A stretch of 64,000 nt of DNA from Oricola thermophila (GCF_013358405.1 NZ_CP054836.1:1984001-2048000), one strand, 5' to 3'; shown: positions 41,836 to 50,244, counted from the stretch's first letter. Translations and numbers: made by a program. Notes: a model not told the origin generated them from the sequence alone.

Positions 41836-44525
41836 TCGGCAGCCTCCGGCATGCGCTCTTCGACGCCATCGCCATCCGCCGCGTCGAGATAGTCGAACAG
41901 CGACGGAACGGACATCTTCTCCTCCATCGCCCGGCAATAGGCCGCACCGTCGAGGAAGTATCCGGGGTTGAGCTCGACGCCGAGCCCCCTCCGCCCCAGC
42001 CTTATGGCGCAATAGGGCACCGTCATCAGGCCCCCGAACGGGTCGAACACCGTGTCTCCGGGGTTGGACAGCTGGGTTATGGCGCGCTCGACGATGTCGA
42101 ACTGCAGGGGACAGAGATGCATCTCCCTGCCCTTCGCGTTCTGCTCGCCGTTGAGGGTGCGCATCCGCGCCACATCGCTCCAGACATCGTCATGCCAGGA
42201 ATGCGGCGGCAGCAGCATGAAGGTCGGCGGAAGCGCACCGCGCATCTCGAGCGCCTCGCCGATGGCGACGTGGTGCTCGAAATCGTAGATCGCGGACAGG
42301 TTGAATTCCTTCCAGATCTTGTAGACCTGGTCAGCCGGCAGCCCGGCGATCTCCTCGGCCTTGAGGTGCCGGTCGCCGGAAGACCGCGCATAGGCGTGGG
42401 CATCGATCTGCCAGCGCGCGCGGCTGTATCCGCCCGGGTTTTTCCAGGCTCCTGCCTCGCGGTCCCACTCCTTCTTCGCCTTGACGACGGGAACGTCCGC
42501 ATAGGACTTGGACCTGTCGGTCTGCGGCTTGCGGAACAGGAGCAGATATTCGGGGACGCCGCACCCCATCTTGGTTGCGTCCTTGCATTGCTCCGTCCAT
42601 CCGAGGCGGTAGGTCTGGTTGTTTTCCCGCACGACATCCGTCGTGATCGTCTTCATGCCCATGAAGGCGAAGCCGTGCCTGCGGAAGTGATGGATGCAAT
42701 CGGCATGGAAGGTCGAGAGCGTCTGGAAGCCGAGGCCGTTGATGCCGCCGGGCACGATCCTGTCCTTGACATGGACGCAGGCCCACCGGCCGGGCTGCAG
42801 CACGCGCAGGAGCTGCGGCGTCAGGAAGTCCATCTGCCGCCAGAAGTGATCGTCGTCGTCGGTATGACCGAAGTCGTTGTAGGATGGCGTGTATTCGTAT
42901 TGCGTCGAGAAGGGGATCGAGGTCACGATCAGCCCCACCGAGTTCTCCGCCATGCGGCTCGTCTCGATGACGGTATCGTTATTCACGATCCGGTATTTCT
43001 CCCCCTTCACCTCGATCCGTTCCACGCCGATCGACCGCTCAAGGGCCTCGGCCATGGCCTGCTCGTTGAGGCGGTACTTGCGGATGATCTCGCCCATCTT
43101 TTCCCTCAGGCGCTTGTCCTGCTCCCACTTGGCGAGGAGATTGCGCAGCACCTCGCGCTCGTTTTCCGAATGGATGATGTCGATCACGACCTCGCGCGGC
43201 TGCAGGAACCGCTGGATCCGGTGGATCGCCTGGATGAAGTCGTTGAACTTGAAGCCGATGCCGGTGAACACGGCGCGATGGCAGTGTCGCTGGAAATTGC
43301 AGCCGGAACCGAGCATGGAGGGCTTGCCGCCGAGATCGCTGATCCGTCCGTCGGAGAAGCCGGCGATCACGCGCTCGCGCTCTTCCAGGTCCTGCGAGCC
43401 GTAGACGGTCGCGATGCCGGGAATGGCCCTTTCGAGCGCAACCCTCTCGGCCTCGAGGTCGTGCCAGAAGATAAAGTGGTCGTCCGGGCTGGCGGCCTTG
43501 ATCTCGGCTGCCTTGGCTATCCGGGCCGGCAGGCTTGCCCGCTTCTCGCGCGCCGCGTCGACCACACCGACGGCCGCATCCGCGATAAGCTGCATCTGCC
43601 CGCTGCGCGTTTCGCGTCCGGAGAGGAGATCGGACCTGACCTCGTGATAGCGTACCGTCAGCGGCGGCAACTCGTAGCCCTCGTCGGAAAATCCGAGGTC
43701 GGAGGGCTTCTGGAGGAACACGGCCCAGGATGATACCCAAAGCCAGAACTCCTCCTCCTTGTGCGGGTGCAGCGTCAGCTGGTCCGCCTTCTCGGAGTTG
43801 CGGCGGAAGAATCTCGTCTTCGCCTCCCCGACATCCATGATGCCGAGATAGGCCGCATAGGCCAGCAGCTCGATATAGTCGTTCGGGCTTGGCGTCGCGG
43901 TCGCCACGAAACGGTATTTCACGCCATCGTTCTTCGTTCCGGCGTGCCTGTCGTCGCCGGCGAACAGCTTCATGAACTCCCGGAAGGTCTTCGTGCCGCC
44001 GAACCCCCGCAGGCAGGATGCCTCGTCCAGGGACGTGATGTCGAACAGCCTCGGGTCGAGCTTGCCGTCGCGGACCGTCTCGTAATTCGTGATGTAGAGC
44101 CCGGTCTCGTCGGCTTCCTCGATCCTGCGGATGAAGCGGAGGGACGGAACCCGCTCAGGCCGACCGTCCTGCCACGCATGCAATTGCGCGCGCTGCGCGT
44201 CCGTGATGTCGGGATGCTCGCCTGTCGCCAGGGTGAGAACGTCGCGCATGAACTCCTGGCGGACGCCGAGCGGCGCAACGATCAGGCCCCGGCCGCCATG
44301 CAGGCGGCGCAGGCACTCGACGGCCTCGATCTGCATGAAGGTCTTGCCGAGACCGAACGCCGCGAAGATGGCCCGGCGGCCTCCGCGCACCGCCCATTCG
44401 ACGATGGCGCGCTGGTGATCCTTGAGCAGCGGGTTGATGTCCGCCGCCGTCACGGCCTCGCCGGCCGGGCGCGCCGAAGCCGCCTTGGCGCGCAGGAATG
44501 CATCATATGCGGCAAGGTCCGTCAT
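41832..44525 (-). CDS. SF2 helicase fused to a beta-class DNA methyltransferase
   Basis: An 897-residue two-part enzyme. Residues 1 to about 490 are an SF2/SNF2-like helicase: Walker A FGLGKT (58-62), motif II SLDEAS, motif III ATATPSPNDY and motif VI QAIHRIQR. Residues about 530-890 are an N4-cytosine or N6-adenine methyltransferase in beta order, with motif IV TSIPFSTQYEY (about 570) before motif I DPFGGLMTV (Asp828). Motif IV reads SIPF where S/N/D-PP-Y/F is usual. No restriction partner is adjacent. It might protect phage DNA or mark replication. ATG 44525 overlaps the ParB-like stop. Confidence 0.88.
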   Translation of the reverse strand: MTDLAAYDAFLRAKAASARPAGEAVTAADINPLLKDHQRAIVEWAVRGGRRAIFAAFGLGKTFMQIEAVECLRRLHGGRGLIVAPLGVRQEFMRDVLTLATGEHPDITDAQRAQLHAWQDGRPERVPSLRFIRRIEEADETGLYITNYETVRDGKLDPRLFDITSLDEASCLRGFGGTKTFREFMKLFAGDDRHAGTKNDGVKYRFVATATPSPNDYIELLAYAAYLGIMDVGEAKTRFFRRNSEKADQLTLHPHKEEEFWLWVSSWAVFLQKPSDLGFSDEGYELPPLTVRYHEVRSDLLSGRETRSGQMQLIADAAVGVVDAAREKRASLPARIAKAAEIKAASPDDHFIFWHDLEAERVALERAIPGIATVYGSQDLEERERVIAGFSDGRISDLGGKPSMLGSGCNFQRHCHRAVFTGIGFKFNDFIQAIHRIQRFLQPREVVIDIIHSENEREVLRNLLAKWEQDKRLREKMGEIIRKYRLNEQAMAEALERSIGVERIEVKGEKYRIVNNDTVIETSRMAENSVGLIVTSIPFSTQYEYTPSYNDFGHTDDDDHFWRQMDFLTPQLLRVLQPGRWACVHVKDRIVPGGINGLGFQTLSTFHADCIHHFRRHGFAFMGMKTITTDVVRENNQTYRLGWTEQCKDATKMGCGVPEYLLLFRKPQTDRSKSYADVPVVKAKKEWDREAGAWKNPGGYSRARWQIDAHAYARSSGDRHLKAEEIAGLPADQVYKIWKEFNLSAIYDFEHHVAIGEALEMRGALPPTFMLLPPHSWHDDVWSDVARMRTLNGEQNAKGREMHLCPLQFDIVERAITQLSNPGDTVFDPFGGLMTVPYCAIRLGRRGLGVELNPGYFLDGAAYCRAMEEKMSVPSLFDYLDAADGDGVEERMPEAAE

Positions 44526-45394
44526 GCAGTACCCCGCCCCGACGCGCCGCCGCAAAGGGCGTCGACAAGCACCTCGCGCAACTCGTCGGCGGTCGAGCAG
44601 GTTGGTTGCCCCGCCCTCCGCCTCGCGGCTACAGCCCGCCTCGCGCACTCATATAGTTCTCCCATGTCTATGGTGTTCAGGACTGCACGAAGACGATCCT
44701 CGTCCTCGATGTCGCTCACATAGACAGCGCCGACCCACGCCGAGAGAGGGGTATTCGTCCAGTTTGCGGCGGCGTTGCCAGACGAAGAACTCAGGAGCGA
44801 AGACAGGGCAGCAACGAAAGCCCGCCGACGAGCCTCCCCAGCTGTCGCCCACTCCCTCACGAAGTTGACCGCGTATACCTCGCCCGGCTTCTTCTGGTGG
44901 CTCGGCTTGTTGTATTCCATCAATCGGCACCCGGCCGAGGCGACCAGGTCACGAGACGCAATCGCCCACTGTTCGCCCGCGACCAGCGCCGCCTTGTAGA
45001 TCTGCCAGACCGTGACGTTCATCACGTCGCCATTGATCGCCGCGAAGGCCCGCGCCTGAACGACGCGGTCGGCAATAATGACGCGGCAAGGCACCTTCTC
45101 GATGCCGCACAATGCGGCCGCATGGGTGCGATGCTGTCCGTCAATGATCGCGTATTTCCCGTCTCCTGCCGGCGCAATGTCGACGGCCGTAAAGAGCGAC
45201 CAGTGAAACTTCTCCGCGATCGACCTGATCTTGCGCCACGACTTGTCGGTCAGGCTGCGCTGGTAGGAGTCATCGACCACAAGATCCTCGATCCTAACCC
45301 ACCCGAGCCGCGGCATTTCCCCGCGATCCCGGGAGACGTCCACGGCGTCAGTATCAATGTCCCGCACGACAATGGGCCGAAGCTGCTGCACCAT
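44522..45394 (-). CDS. ParB/Srx-fold protein
   Basis: A 290-residue protein. The N-terminal 120 residues form a ParB-like nuclease/CTPase fold: LGWVRIEDLVVDDSYQRSLT, then YAIIDGQHRTHAAALCGIE with the D-G-Q-H-R signature. The C-terminal part is helical with no recognised domain. Such proteins partner phage methyltransferases or act in DNA modification, and this one is translationally coupled to the helicase-methyltransferase. The exact chemistry is unknown. Confidence 0.8.
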   Translation of the reverse strand: MVQQLRPIVVRDIDTDAVDVSRDRGEMPRLGWVRIEDLVVDDSYQRSLTDKSWRKIRSIAEKFHWSLFTAVDIAPAGDGKYAIIDGQHRTHAAALCGIEKVPCRVIIADRVVQARAFAAINGDVMNVTVWQIYKAALVAGEQWAIASRDLVASAGCRLMEYNKPSHQKKPGEVYAVNFVREWATAGEARRRAFVAALSSLLSSSSGNAAANWTNTPLSAWVGAVYVSDIEDEDRLRAVLNTIDMGELYECARRAVAARRRAGQPTCSTADELREVLVDALCGGASGRGTA

Positions 45395-45888
45395 CACGCG
45401 GCCTCCCCCTTGCTGCGCGCGACGCCGAGAACGGTGAGCAGGCGGGAAAGCTGGCTTTGCAGCTCGTATGCCTCGGCCTCGATCGCCCGGATCTCCGTCT
45501 CGGTCAGAATGCCGTCGGAAGCGGCGGCGACGAGCGCGGCGATCAGCCCGGCATGGTCCTTCGTCAATCCGGCCAGCGCGCCGAGCGGCGAGAACTCGCC
45601 ATCGCCGTCGCCTTCGGCCGCGACCGGCTCCACCCGCCGCAGGTCGTAGCCCTGTTCGCGCGCCAGGGCGGAGAGGATCACCGGCTCCCCGGCGTCGAGG
45701 TCCAGGTCCAGCGCCACGTCGACGGGAACGTGGTTGTCCGGCCAGTCGCCGGAGCCGTATTTCGAGAGCGCGGCCGCGTTGACGCGCGTCGCATCCTGCG
45801 CGGTCGCACCACCACCACAACGTCGGATCGCGTGGCGGACCGCAGCCTTCAGCGCGGCGCGCTGATGCTCGTTCGTTGCCCTCACCAT
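45394..45888 (-). CDS. Phage regulatory protein, CII/CP76-like
   Basis: A 164-residue protein. AALKAAVRHAIRRCGGG, then LSKYGSGDWPDNHVPVDVAL and ILSALAREQGYDL follow the plan of the CP76-type phage regulatory CII family. The C-terminal half is a helical tail. It is the third gene of the leftward operon, where lambda has cII after cro, so it may activate repressor or integrase promoters during lysogeny choice. Confidence 0.68.
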   Translation of the reverse strand: MVRATNEHQRAALKAAVRHAIRRCGGGATAQDATRVNAAALSKYGSGDWPDNHVPVDVALDLDLDAGEPVILSALAREQGYDLRRVEPVAAEGDGDGEFSPLGALAGLTKDHAGLIAALVAAASDGILTETEIRAIEAEAYELQSQLSRLLTVLGVARSKGEAA

Positions 45889-46130
45889 GTGCCCCTCCCC
45901 GCGGAAAATCCCGCCGGCGCAATTTCCGTGACGGCGGCCGCCGGTTCGGCTTCCATGACATCATCGAAACGGAGGGTCCGACATGGCGAGCAACCGGAAG
46001 CCGAACGGAACGATGCCTCGATCTCGGCAAGAGACCGCCGCAGCGAGGCCCGGGCGGCGGCGACAACGTCACCGGCCGGGACGCCGAGGTGCATGCCCGA
46101 TGCGCAGACGACATGGGGGAAAGGCGTCAT
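45882..46130 (-). CDS. Small unknown early protein
   Basis: An 82-residue frame between cro and the CII-like gene. ATG 46130 overlaps the cro stop (ATGA) and its end overlaps the next start by 7 bases. The sequence contains VVCASGMHLGVPAGD and a Cys pair (CSPC). Not recognised; the overlaps are the main support. Confidence 0.5.
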   Translation of the reverse strand: MTPFPHVVCASGMHLGVPAGDVVAAARASLRRSLAEIEASFRSASGCSPCRTLRFDDVMEAEPAAAVTEIAPAGFSAGRGTW

Positions 46131-46438
46131 GGGGTGATCTCCTCGTGTACGGGAAGGGACGCGCCGCGCTCGCGGAGCCGCGCAAGCAACGCCGCATCGG
46201 GCAGGCTTCGCGGTGCGGTATCGGCAATGTGGTCCATGCGCGCGCGGTGAAAGTCGGCGGCCGCAACCGCTCCGCCGGTCAACGCCTCGACCCGGGCGAT
46301 CAACCCGGCATCGGCGCCATGACGACCGAGCGCGATGCGGCGAAGCGTCGACCCCGCATGCGCGCCGTCCAGCTCGAGAAGTTCGGCGAGGCGCGCCCAG
46401 GTCAGACGGCGGCTTGTTTTCCAATCGGCAAGCTTCAT
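46127..46438 (-). CDS. Cro-like repressor, apparently leaderless
   Basis: A 103-residue protein with an N-terminal helix-turn-helix (KTSRRLTWARLAELLELDGA) of the phage Cro/YdaS type. It is divergent from the CI-like gene and first in the leftward early operon. ATG 46438 falls at the expected transcription start of its promoter, so the mRNA would be leaderless, and no ribosome-binding site is visible. It would compete with CI for the shared operators. Confidence 0.72.
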   Translation of the reverse strand: MKLADWKTSRRLTWARLAELLELDGAHAGSTLRRIALGRHGADAGLIARVEALTGGAVAAADFHRARMDHIADTAPRSLPDAALLARLRERGASLPVHEEITP

Positions 46439-46444
46439 ATTCCC

Positions 46445-46474
46445 AAAATAGGCAGATATTGCCATTTTGGTCAA
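46445..46474 (-). promoter_or_regulatory. Leftward early promoter with repressor operator in its spacer
   Basis: On the minus strand: TTGACC (46474-46469), an 18-base spacer and TATTTT (46450-46445). The dyad GGCAGATATTGCC (46451-46463) fills the spacer. Two tandem GGCGAAAA half-sites follow at 46477-46492. Repressor binding would block RNA polymerase directly. Confidence 0.65.
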
Positions 46475-46532
46475 GTGGCGAAAAGGCGAAAAACACCCTT
46501 CCATCGCTCTCCAATGTGGAGATGATCATGCC

Positions 46533-47234
46533 ATGGCAAGGAACTTCATCCAGAAACTGAGAAAAGGGCTGGGGATGACCCAGGCCGAGCTGGCCGAGCG
46601 CATCAATGCGGACCCGGAGTCCGACATCACGAACGCCGACGCCTCCCTGATCAGCAAGATCGAGCTCGGCAAGGTTCGCCTGTCCGACAAGTATATCGGG
46701 CCAATCGCAAGAGCGCTCGACGCCAGTTTCGCGGAGCTTCTCGGCGAAGATCCAAGCGCAAAAGCCGTCCCGAACCGTCCGGTTGTCAGGTCATCGGTTC
46801 GCCCCGTGCCCGAGAAGCCATCAACATCGCCCGCCCCGGTGCCCGTCTACGGCACAGCAGCCGGGTCGGCCGCGGGCACGCTGACCCTGACCACGGAAGT
46901 CATCGAATGGGCCAAGCGGCCCGAGGCGCTGGCAGGCAAGAAGGATATCTACGCGCTATATGTCGTCGGAACCTCAATGGAGCCGCGCTACTATGCCGGC
47001 GACATCGTGTTCGTCGACCCGCACCGTCCGCCGCGCGCCGGCGACGACGTGATTGTACAGACGCGAGACAACGGAACGGACGGCACCCAGGCCGCACTGA
47101 AGCGCTATGAGCGCAGCACCGCGACGACCGTCGTCACGACACAGTTCAACCCGCCGGACACGATCGAGTTCCCGCTCGAAAACGTGAAGGCCGTTCACCG
47201 GGTTCTCACCCGCAACGAGATCGCGGGCGTCTGA
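46533..47234 (+). CDS. CI-type repressor with S24 peptidase domain
   Basis: A 233-residue LexA-like prophage repressor. The N-terminal helix-turn-helix (LGMTQAELAERI, residues 13-24, and SLISKIELGKVRL) binds operators. A Pro-rich linker follows (about 80-105). The C-terminal S24 domain has Ser148 in VGTSMEPRY and Lys190 in AALKRYE. Candidate self-cleavage Ala-Gly bonds lie in YGTAAGSAAG before the domain. It keeps the lysogen silent and should be inactivated by RecA after DNA damage. GGAG lies about 11 bases before ATG 46533. Confidence 0.92.
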   Translation: MARNFIQKLRKGLGMTQAELAERINADPESDITNADASLISKIELGKVRLSDKYIGPIARALDASFAELLGEDPSAKAVPNRPVVRSSVRPVPEKPSTSPAPVPVYGTAAGSAAGTLTLTTEVIEWAKRPEALAGKKDIYALYVVGTSMEPRYYAGDIVFVDPHRPPRAGDDVIVQTRDNGTDGTQAALKRYERSTATTVVTTQFNPPDTIEFPLENVKAVHRVLTRNEIAGV

Positions 47235-47237
47235 TCG

Positions 47238-47861
47238 CTACCAGCCGCAGGCCTCGCGCAGCGGAGCGATCTGCTCCTCGAGGCCGGAGATATCGAATGT
47301 CGCCATGAACGGAGATTCCCCGTAGGGCGTCATGCGGACGACAAGTTCCGATTTCCCGAACATACCCTTGATGAACGGTATGGACCTCGCTCCGCTCCAC
47401 AGCCCGAGCGACGAGCTGTCCGTCGATTCAGCGGCAGAGACGACTCCCGCAGGATCCCTGTCCAACCGGTACTCGATGTCGCCGTAGTCGTTGTATCGGC
47501 TCGAAGTCATGTGGCAATGCGTCGCAAAGAAGAGAGCCGTCGTGTTTTCCATACACCGTATGTGCAGCTGTATTGGTTCACGGGTGAACCGTCCGCAATC
47601 GACCGCCTCGCGCGAAAACGTCGTCAGAAACACATTGCGGTCATCCGTCAGCTTCGAGATCCTCTCTTCCACCTGCCAGTTTCCCCGCCGCGAGACGCTC
47701 GTCTTCGGCGTCCTCCCGGAAAGCCGGTCATAGCAGGCCAACCGGTCGAGATCGCTATTCTCCCCCGCACAGGCCTCGAGCTGCGCACGAAGCGGCTCCG
47801 CCGCCGTCGCCGGCGAGCCCGCAGCAAGCAGAAGCGCGGCAATCGTTACTGATACCCTCAT
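47238..47861 (-). CDS. Secreted VasI/TagO-like protein (lysogenic cargo)
   Basis: A 207-residue exported protein. A Sec signal (VTIAALLLAAGSPATAA) is followed by LEACAGENSDLDRLACYDRL, the paired-Cys motif of the type VI secretion accessory family VasI/TagO, and the beta-rich body ends with a Cys near the C-terminus. Here it stands alone beside the repressor, with no other secretion gene. GGAGAGG is 7 bases before ATG 47861. It is convergent with cI, 3 bases apart. It is probably a moron that alters the lysogen envelope; the function is not established. Confidence 0.78.
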   Translation of the reverse strand: MRVSVTIAALLLAAGSPATAAEPLRAQLEACAGENSDLDRLACYDRLSGRTPKTSVSRRGNWQVEERISKLTDDRNVFLTTFSREAVDCGRFTREPIQLHIRCMENTTALFFATHCHMTSSRYNDYGDIEYRLDRDPAGVVSAAESTDSSSLGLWSGARSIPFIKGMFGKSELVVRMTPYGESPFMATFDISGLEEQIAPLREACGW

Positions 47862-47944
47862 CGCCATACCTCTCCGTTCACATCACAAAATAACCGGATT
47901 CTCCGCGGGGGACGCAAGGCCAAAGGCGACCATTCACAACCGGG

Positions 47945-47994
47945 TTGACATAATTGGCGATTTCTGCCTTTCCTAGAAAAAGGCGATATTTGCC
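47945..47994 (+). promoter_or_regulatory. Rightward operon promoter with two repressor operators
   Basis: TTGACA (47945-47950) is followed by the dyad GGCGATTTCTGCC (47956-47968) and a weak -10 (TTTCCT at 18 bases). A second dyad GGCGATATTTGCC (47982-47994) follows just before the ribosome-binding site. The centres are 26 bases apart. The dyads match the one in the cro promoter. Confidence 0.6.
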
Positions 47995-48007
47995 AATGGA
48001 GGTCAAC

Positions 48008-48313
48008 ATGCATTCCGGCACCCCCCGAACACCCGCCCCGGGAACACCCCGCCGGGTAACCCCGCAGGCCCGCGCGGCCTTCTCCGCGCTTCATGCCCGC
48101 GCCGCGCTGCACCCCGCCGAGGAGAGGATCGTCCGCACGGACATGGCGGAGCTGATCCGCGAATGCCGACGCGAGACGGGCATTGCCGACATCGCCGCGC
48201 TGACGCAGGCCGGATACGGCGACGGGATCGCCATCGACATCGGCTGCGACATCGCGGTCGCCGCCGGGCGCCGCGACGCGTCGGCCATCCGCGCGGAAAG
48301 GAGGGCGGCATGA
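48008..48313 (+). CDS. First gene of the rightward operon, unknown
   Basis: A 101-residue protein. It has a Pro-rich N-terminus (SGTPRTPAPGTPRRVTPQAR) and a helical remainder with IRECRRETGIADIAALTQAG. GGAGG is 5 bases before ATG 48008. Not recognised. The gene lies directly behind the two operators and overlaps the next gene (ATGA), so it should be induced with SSB and DnaN. Confidence 0.65.
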   Translation: MHSGTPRTPAPGTPRRVTPQARAAFSALHARAALHPAEERIVRTDMAELIRECRRETGIADIAALTQAGYGDGIAIDIGCDIAVAAGRRDASAIRAERRAA

Positions 48314-48513
48314 CCTACCCCCGCACGGAAAAGGAAATCCTGTCCGACATGCGCGAACTGGCGCGCATCAGCCTGCGGCCGCAGCCTCTCGGGCGCACCG
48401 AACGCGCACTTCTGGCCGGGGCGGCTGCCGTCTGGTTCGCCGCATGCGCGGCCGTCGCGCTGCCCCGGCTGTTCGAGATCGAGGCCGCGCTGAAGGCGGC
48501 GGCGGGGGTATGA
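48310..48513 (+). CDS. Small membrane protein
   Basis: A 67-residue protein with a charged N-terminal half (RTEKEILSDMRELARISLRP) and one membrane span (about 39-58, ALLAGAAAVWFAACAAVALP). It overlaps both neighbours by 4 bases. The function is unknown. Confidence 0.6.
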   Translation: MTYPRTEKEILSDMRELARISLRPQPLGRTERALLAGAAAVWFAACAAVALPRLFEIEAALKAAAGV

Positions 48514-49163
48514 CCATGAATACCGCTACGGAAAGACGCGCAGCCATGGCCGCCCCTTCGTGGACGCGCAACGGCGGCCTTGTCGATCTCGCCAATCCGA
48601 GACCCGAGGATGTCGATTTCGCCGCGATCGCAGGATCGCTTTCGAAGCTGGCTCGCTGGGCAGGTCGCCACGACGGCCCTGCCTTCTCCGTCGCGCAGCA
48701 CTGCGTTATGGGCGCCGATGCCATTGCGGCCGAGACGGGCGATCGCTTCGCCGCGGGGGCCTTCCTGCTGCACGATGCCCACGAGGGCAACGGTATCGGA
48801 GACATCGTCACGCCTGCTGTCAGGGCGCTGGAGGCGACTGCTGCGGAGCTTCTCGGCCCGGAACAGGGCCACAGCGCAGTCATCGGCACGGCAATCAGTC
48901 TTCTCAAGGCGCGCCACGACATTGCCATCTGGCGCGCCGCCGGGATCGACTGGCGAGCCATGCCGCGTGATACGGCGGCAGCCGTCAAGGCGATGGACAA
49001 GCGCATGGGCGAGGCCGAGGCGCATTTCCTCTTCGGTCCGGCCGCATGCCCGCGGCCGGACCCCTACCCCAAATTCACCGGTTCGCTGAAGCCGTGGGGC
49101 CCCGCCAGGGCGGAGGAGGCATGGCTTCAGCGGCTGGACCTGTACCTGGGAGTGAGACCGTGA
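48510..49163 (+). CDS. HD-domain phosphohydrolase
   Basis: A 217-residue predicted metal-dependent phosphohydrolase. FSVAQHCVMGADAI supplies the first His, and AFLLHDAHEGNGIGDI the His-Asp pair, in the style of small HD enzymes such as 5'-deoxynucleotidases. ATG 48510 overlaps the preceding stop; ATG 48516 is the alternative. In a phage operon with SSB and DnaN it may adjust dNTP pools or remove a signalling nucleotide. The substrate is unknown. Confidence 0.8.
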   Translation: MTMNTATERRAAMAAPSWTRNGGLVDLANPRPEDVDFAAIAGSLSKLARWAGRHDGPAFSVAQHCVMGADAIAAETGDRFAAGAFLLHDAHEGNGIGDIVTPAVRALEATAAELLGPEQGHSAVIGTAISLLKARHDIAIWRAAGIDWRAMPRDTAAAVKAMDKRMGEAEAHFLFGPAACPRPDPYPKFTGSLKPWGPARAEEAWLQRLDLYLGVRP

Positions 49164-49477
49164 GCGACCTGGAAAAACTGACCGACGCCCAGCTGACTGA
49201 TCGTCGCAATGGATGGGAGAGGATTCTCGAAAGAGTGTCCGCCGGCGAACGTATCGCGATCTCGATCGGCAAGGGGGCGAGCCGCGCGGAAATCGAGCTC
49301 GCCCGCGACGAGGAAATCAGTCAGCGGGCGCGCCTGGCCTCCGCCCTCGAATTCGAGATCGGATGCATCGACGCCGAACTGGCCGCACGGCGTGCGGCCG
49401 AGACGGCGCAGGTCTCCGCTCGCGCGCCCATCACCACAGAGGCCGCGGCGGCGGCCGAACAGAAGGAGCACGTCTGA
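49160..49477 (+). CDS. Coiled-coil phage protein
   Basis: A 105-residue helical protein beginning with GTG 49160 in a GTGA overlap. The middle is a charged coiled coil ([20 protein letters not shown]) and the tail is Ala-rich. The stop overlaps the SSB start by one base (TGATG). No family is recognised. Confidence 0.6.
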   Translation: MSDLEKLTDAQLTDRRNGWERILERVSAGERIAISIGKGASRAEIELARDEEISQRARLASALEFEIGCIDAELAARRAAETAQVSARAPITTEAAAAAEQKEHV

Positions 49478-49986
49478 TGGCCGGATCCGTGAACAAGGTC
49501 ATCCTCGTCGGCAATCTCGGCGCGGACCCCGATGTCCGCCGCCTGAATTCCGGCGAGCCCGTCGTCAACATATCCGTCGCGACCTCGGAGAGCTGGCGCG
49601 ACAAGCAGACAGGCGAGCGCCGCGAGCGCACCGAGTGGCATCGCGTCGTCATCTTCAACGAGCATCTCGCCAAGGTCGCCGAGGAATATCTGCGCAAGGG
49701 ATCGCGGGTCTACATCGAGGGGCAGTTGCAATCCCGCAAGTGGCAGGACCAGTCCGGGCAGGACCGGTACACGACCGAGGTCGTGCTGCAGCGCTTCCGC
49801 GGCGAACTGCAACTGCTCGATTCCTCCGGCGGCGCGCAGAGCCGTGCCGAGAGCCAGGCGTCGGCCTATGGCCGCGGCGGCGCGTCCGGGGAGGACGAGT
49901 TGCGTCGCCAGGCGGAGGAGAGAACCCGGCAGGCGCAACAGGGCCGCGGCCTTGCCGACGAAATGGATGACGAGATCCCGTTCTAG
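49477..49986 (+). CDS. ssb: Single-stranded DNA-binding protein
   Basis: A 169-residue SSB. The OB fold starts [20 protein letters not shown] and contains [20 protein letters not shown] and [15 protein letters not shown] Gly/Gln/Arg-rich linker follows and the tail ends DDEIPF, the interaction tip that recruits replication and repair partners. It coats single-stranded DNA during phage replication. Length is typical of bacterial SSB. Confidence 0.95.
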   Translation: MAGSVNKVILVGNLGADPDVRRLNSGEPVVNISVATSESWRDKQTGERRERTEWHRVVIFNEHLAKVAEEYLRKGSRVYIEGQLQSRKWQDQSGQDRYTTEVVLQRFRGELQLLDSSGGAQSRAESQASAYGRGGASGEDELRRQAEERTRQAQQGRGLADEMDDEIPF

Positions 49987-49995
49987 GAGGCCGAC

Positions 49996-50244
49996 ATGAC
50001 CATCATCACATGCCCCGATTGCGACGAGGCGTTCAGCATGGACGAGCTGGTCACATATCCGGACACGGCGGACCTTGTCCGGCTGCACGAGGCCATCGTG
50101 GCCGGCGACCGTCGAGAGGCATCGGACACGCTCCGGCGGATGTTTCCCGGGGAACTGATGGATTTCGAGGCGACGGAACGCCTGCTCGCGGCAAGGAAGG
50201 CTGAGGCGAAGCCAGACACATCAACGGAAAGGACGGCGCCATGA
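49996..50244 (+). CDS. Small protein with CPDC knuckle
   Basis: An 82-residue protein starting TIITCPDCDEAFSMDELVTY, one half of a zinc ribbon, followed by a helical domain (LVRLHEAIVAGDRREASDTL). GGAGG precedes ATG 49996 at 6 bases. Not recognised. Confidence 0.6.
   Translation: MTIITCPDCDEAFSMDELVTYPDTADLVRLHEAIVAGDRREASDTLRRMFPGELMDFEATERLLAARKAEAKPDTSTERTAP

Noticed and set aside
41540..43733. A 730-codon rightward frame opposite the helicase-methyltransferase
   Set aside because: Complement of a gene with clear helicase and methyltransferase motifs. Its long open length comes from high GC content.
44522..46114. Long 530-codon version of the ParB-like protein
   Set aside because: The upstream extension overlaps the CII-like gene and others out of frame and is Arg/Gly-rich low complexity. 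ATG 45394 overlaps the previous stop as its neighbours do.
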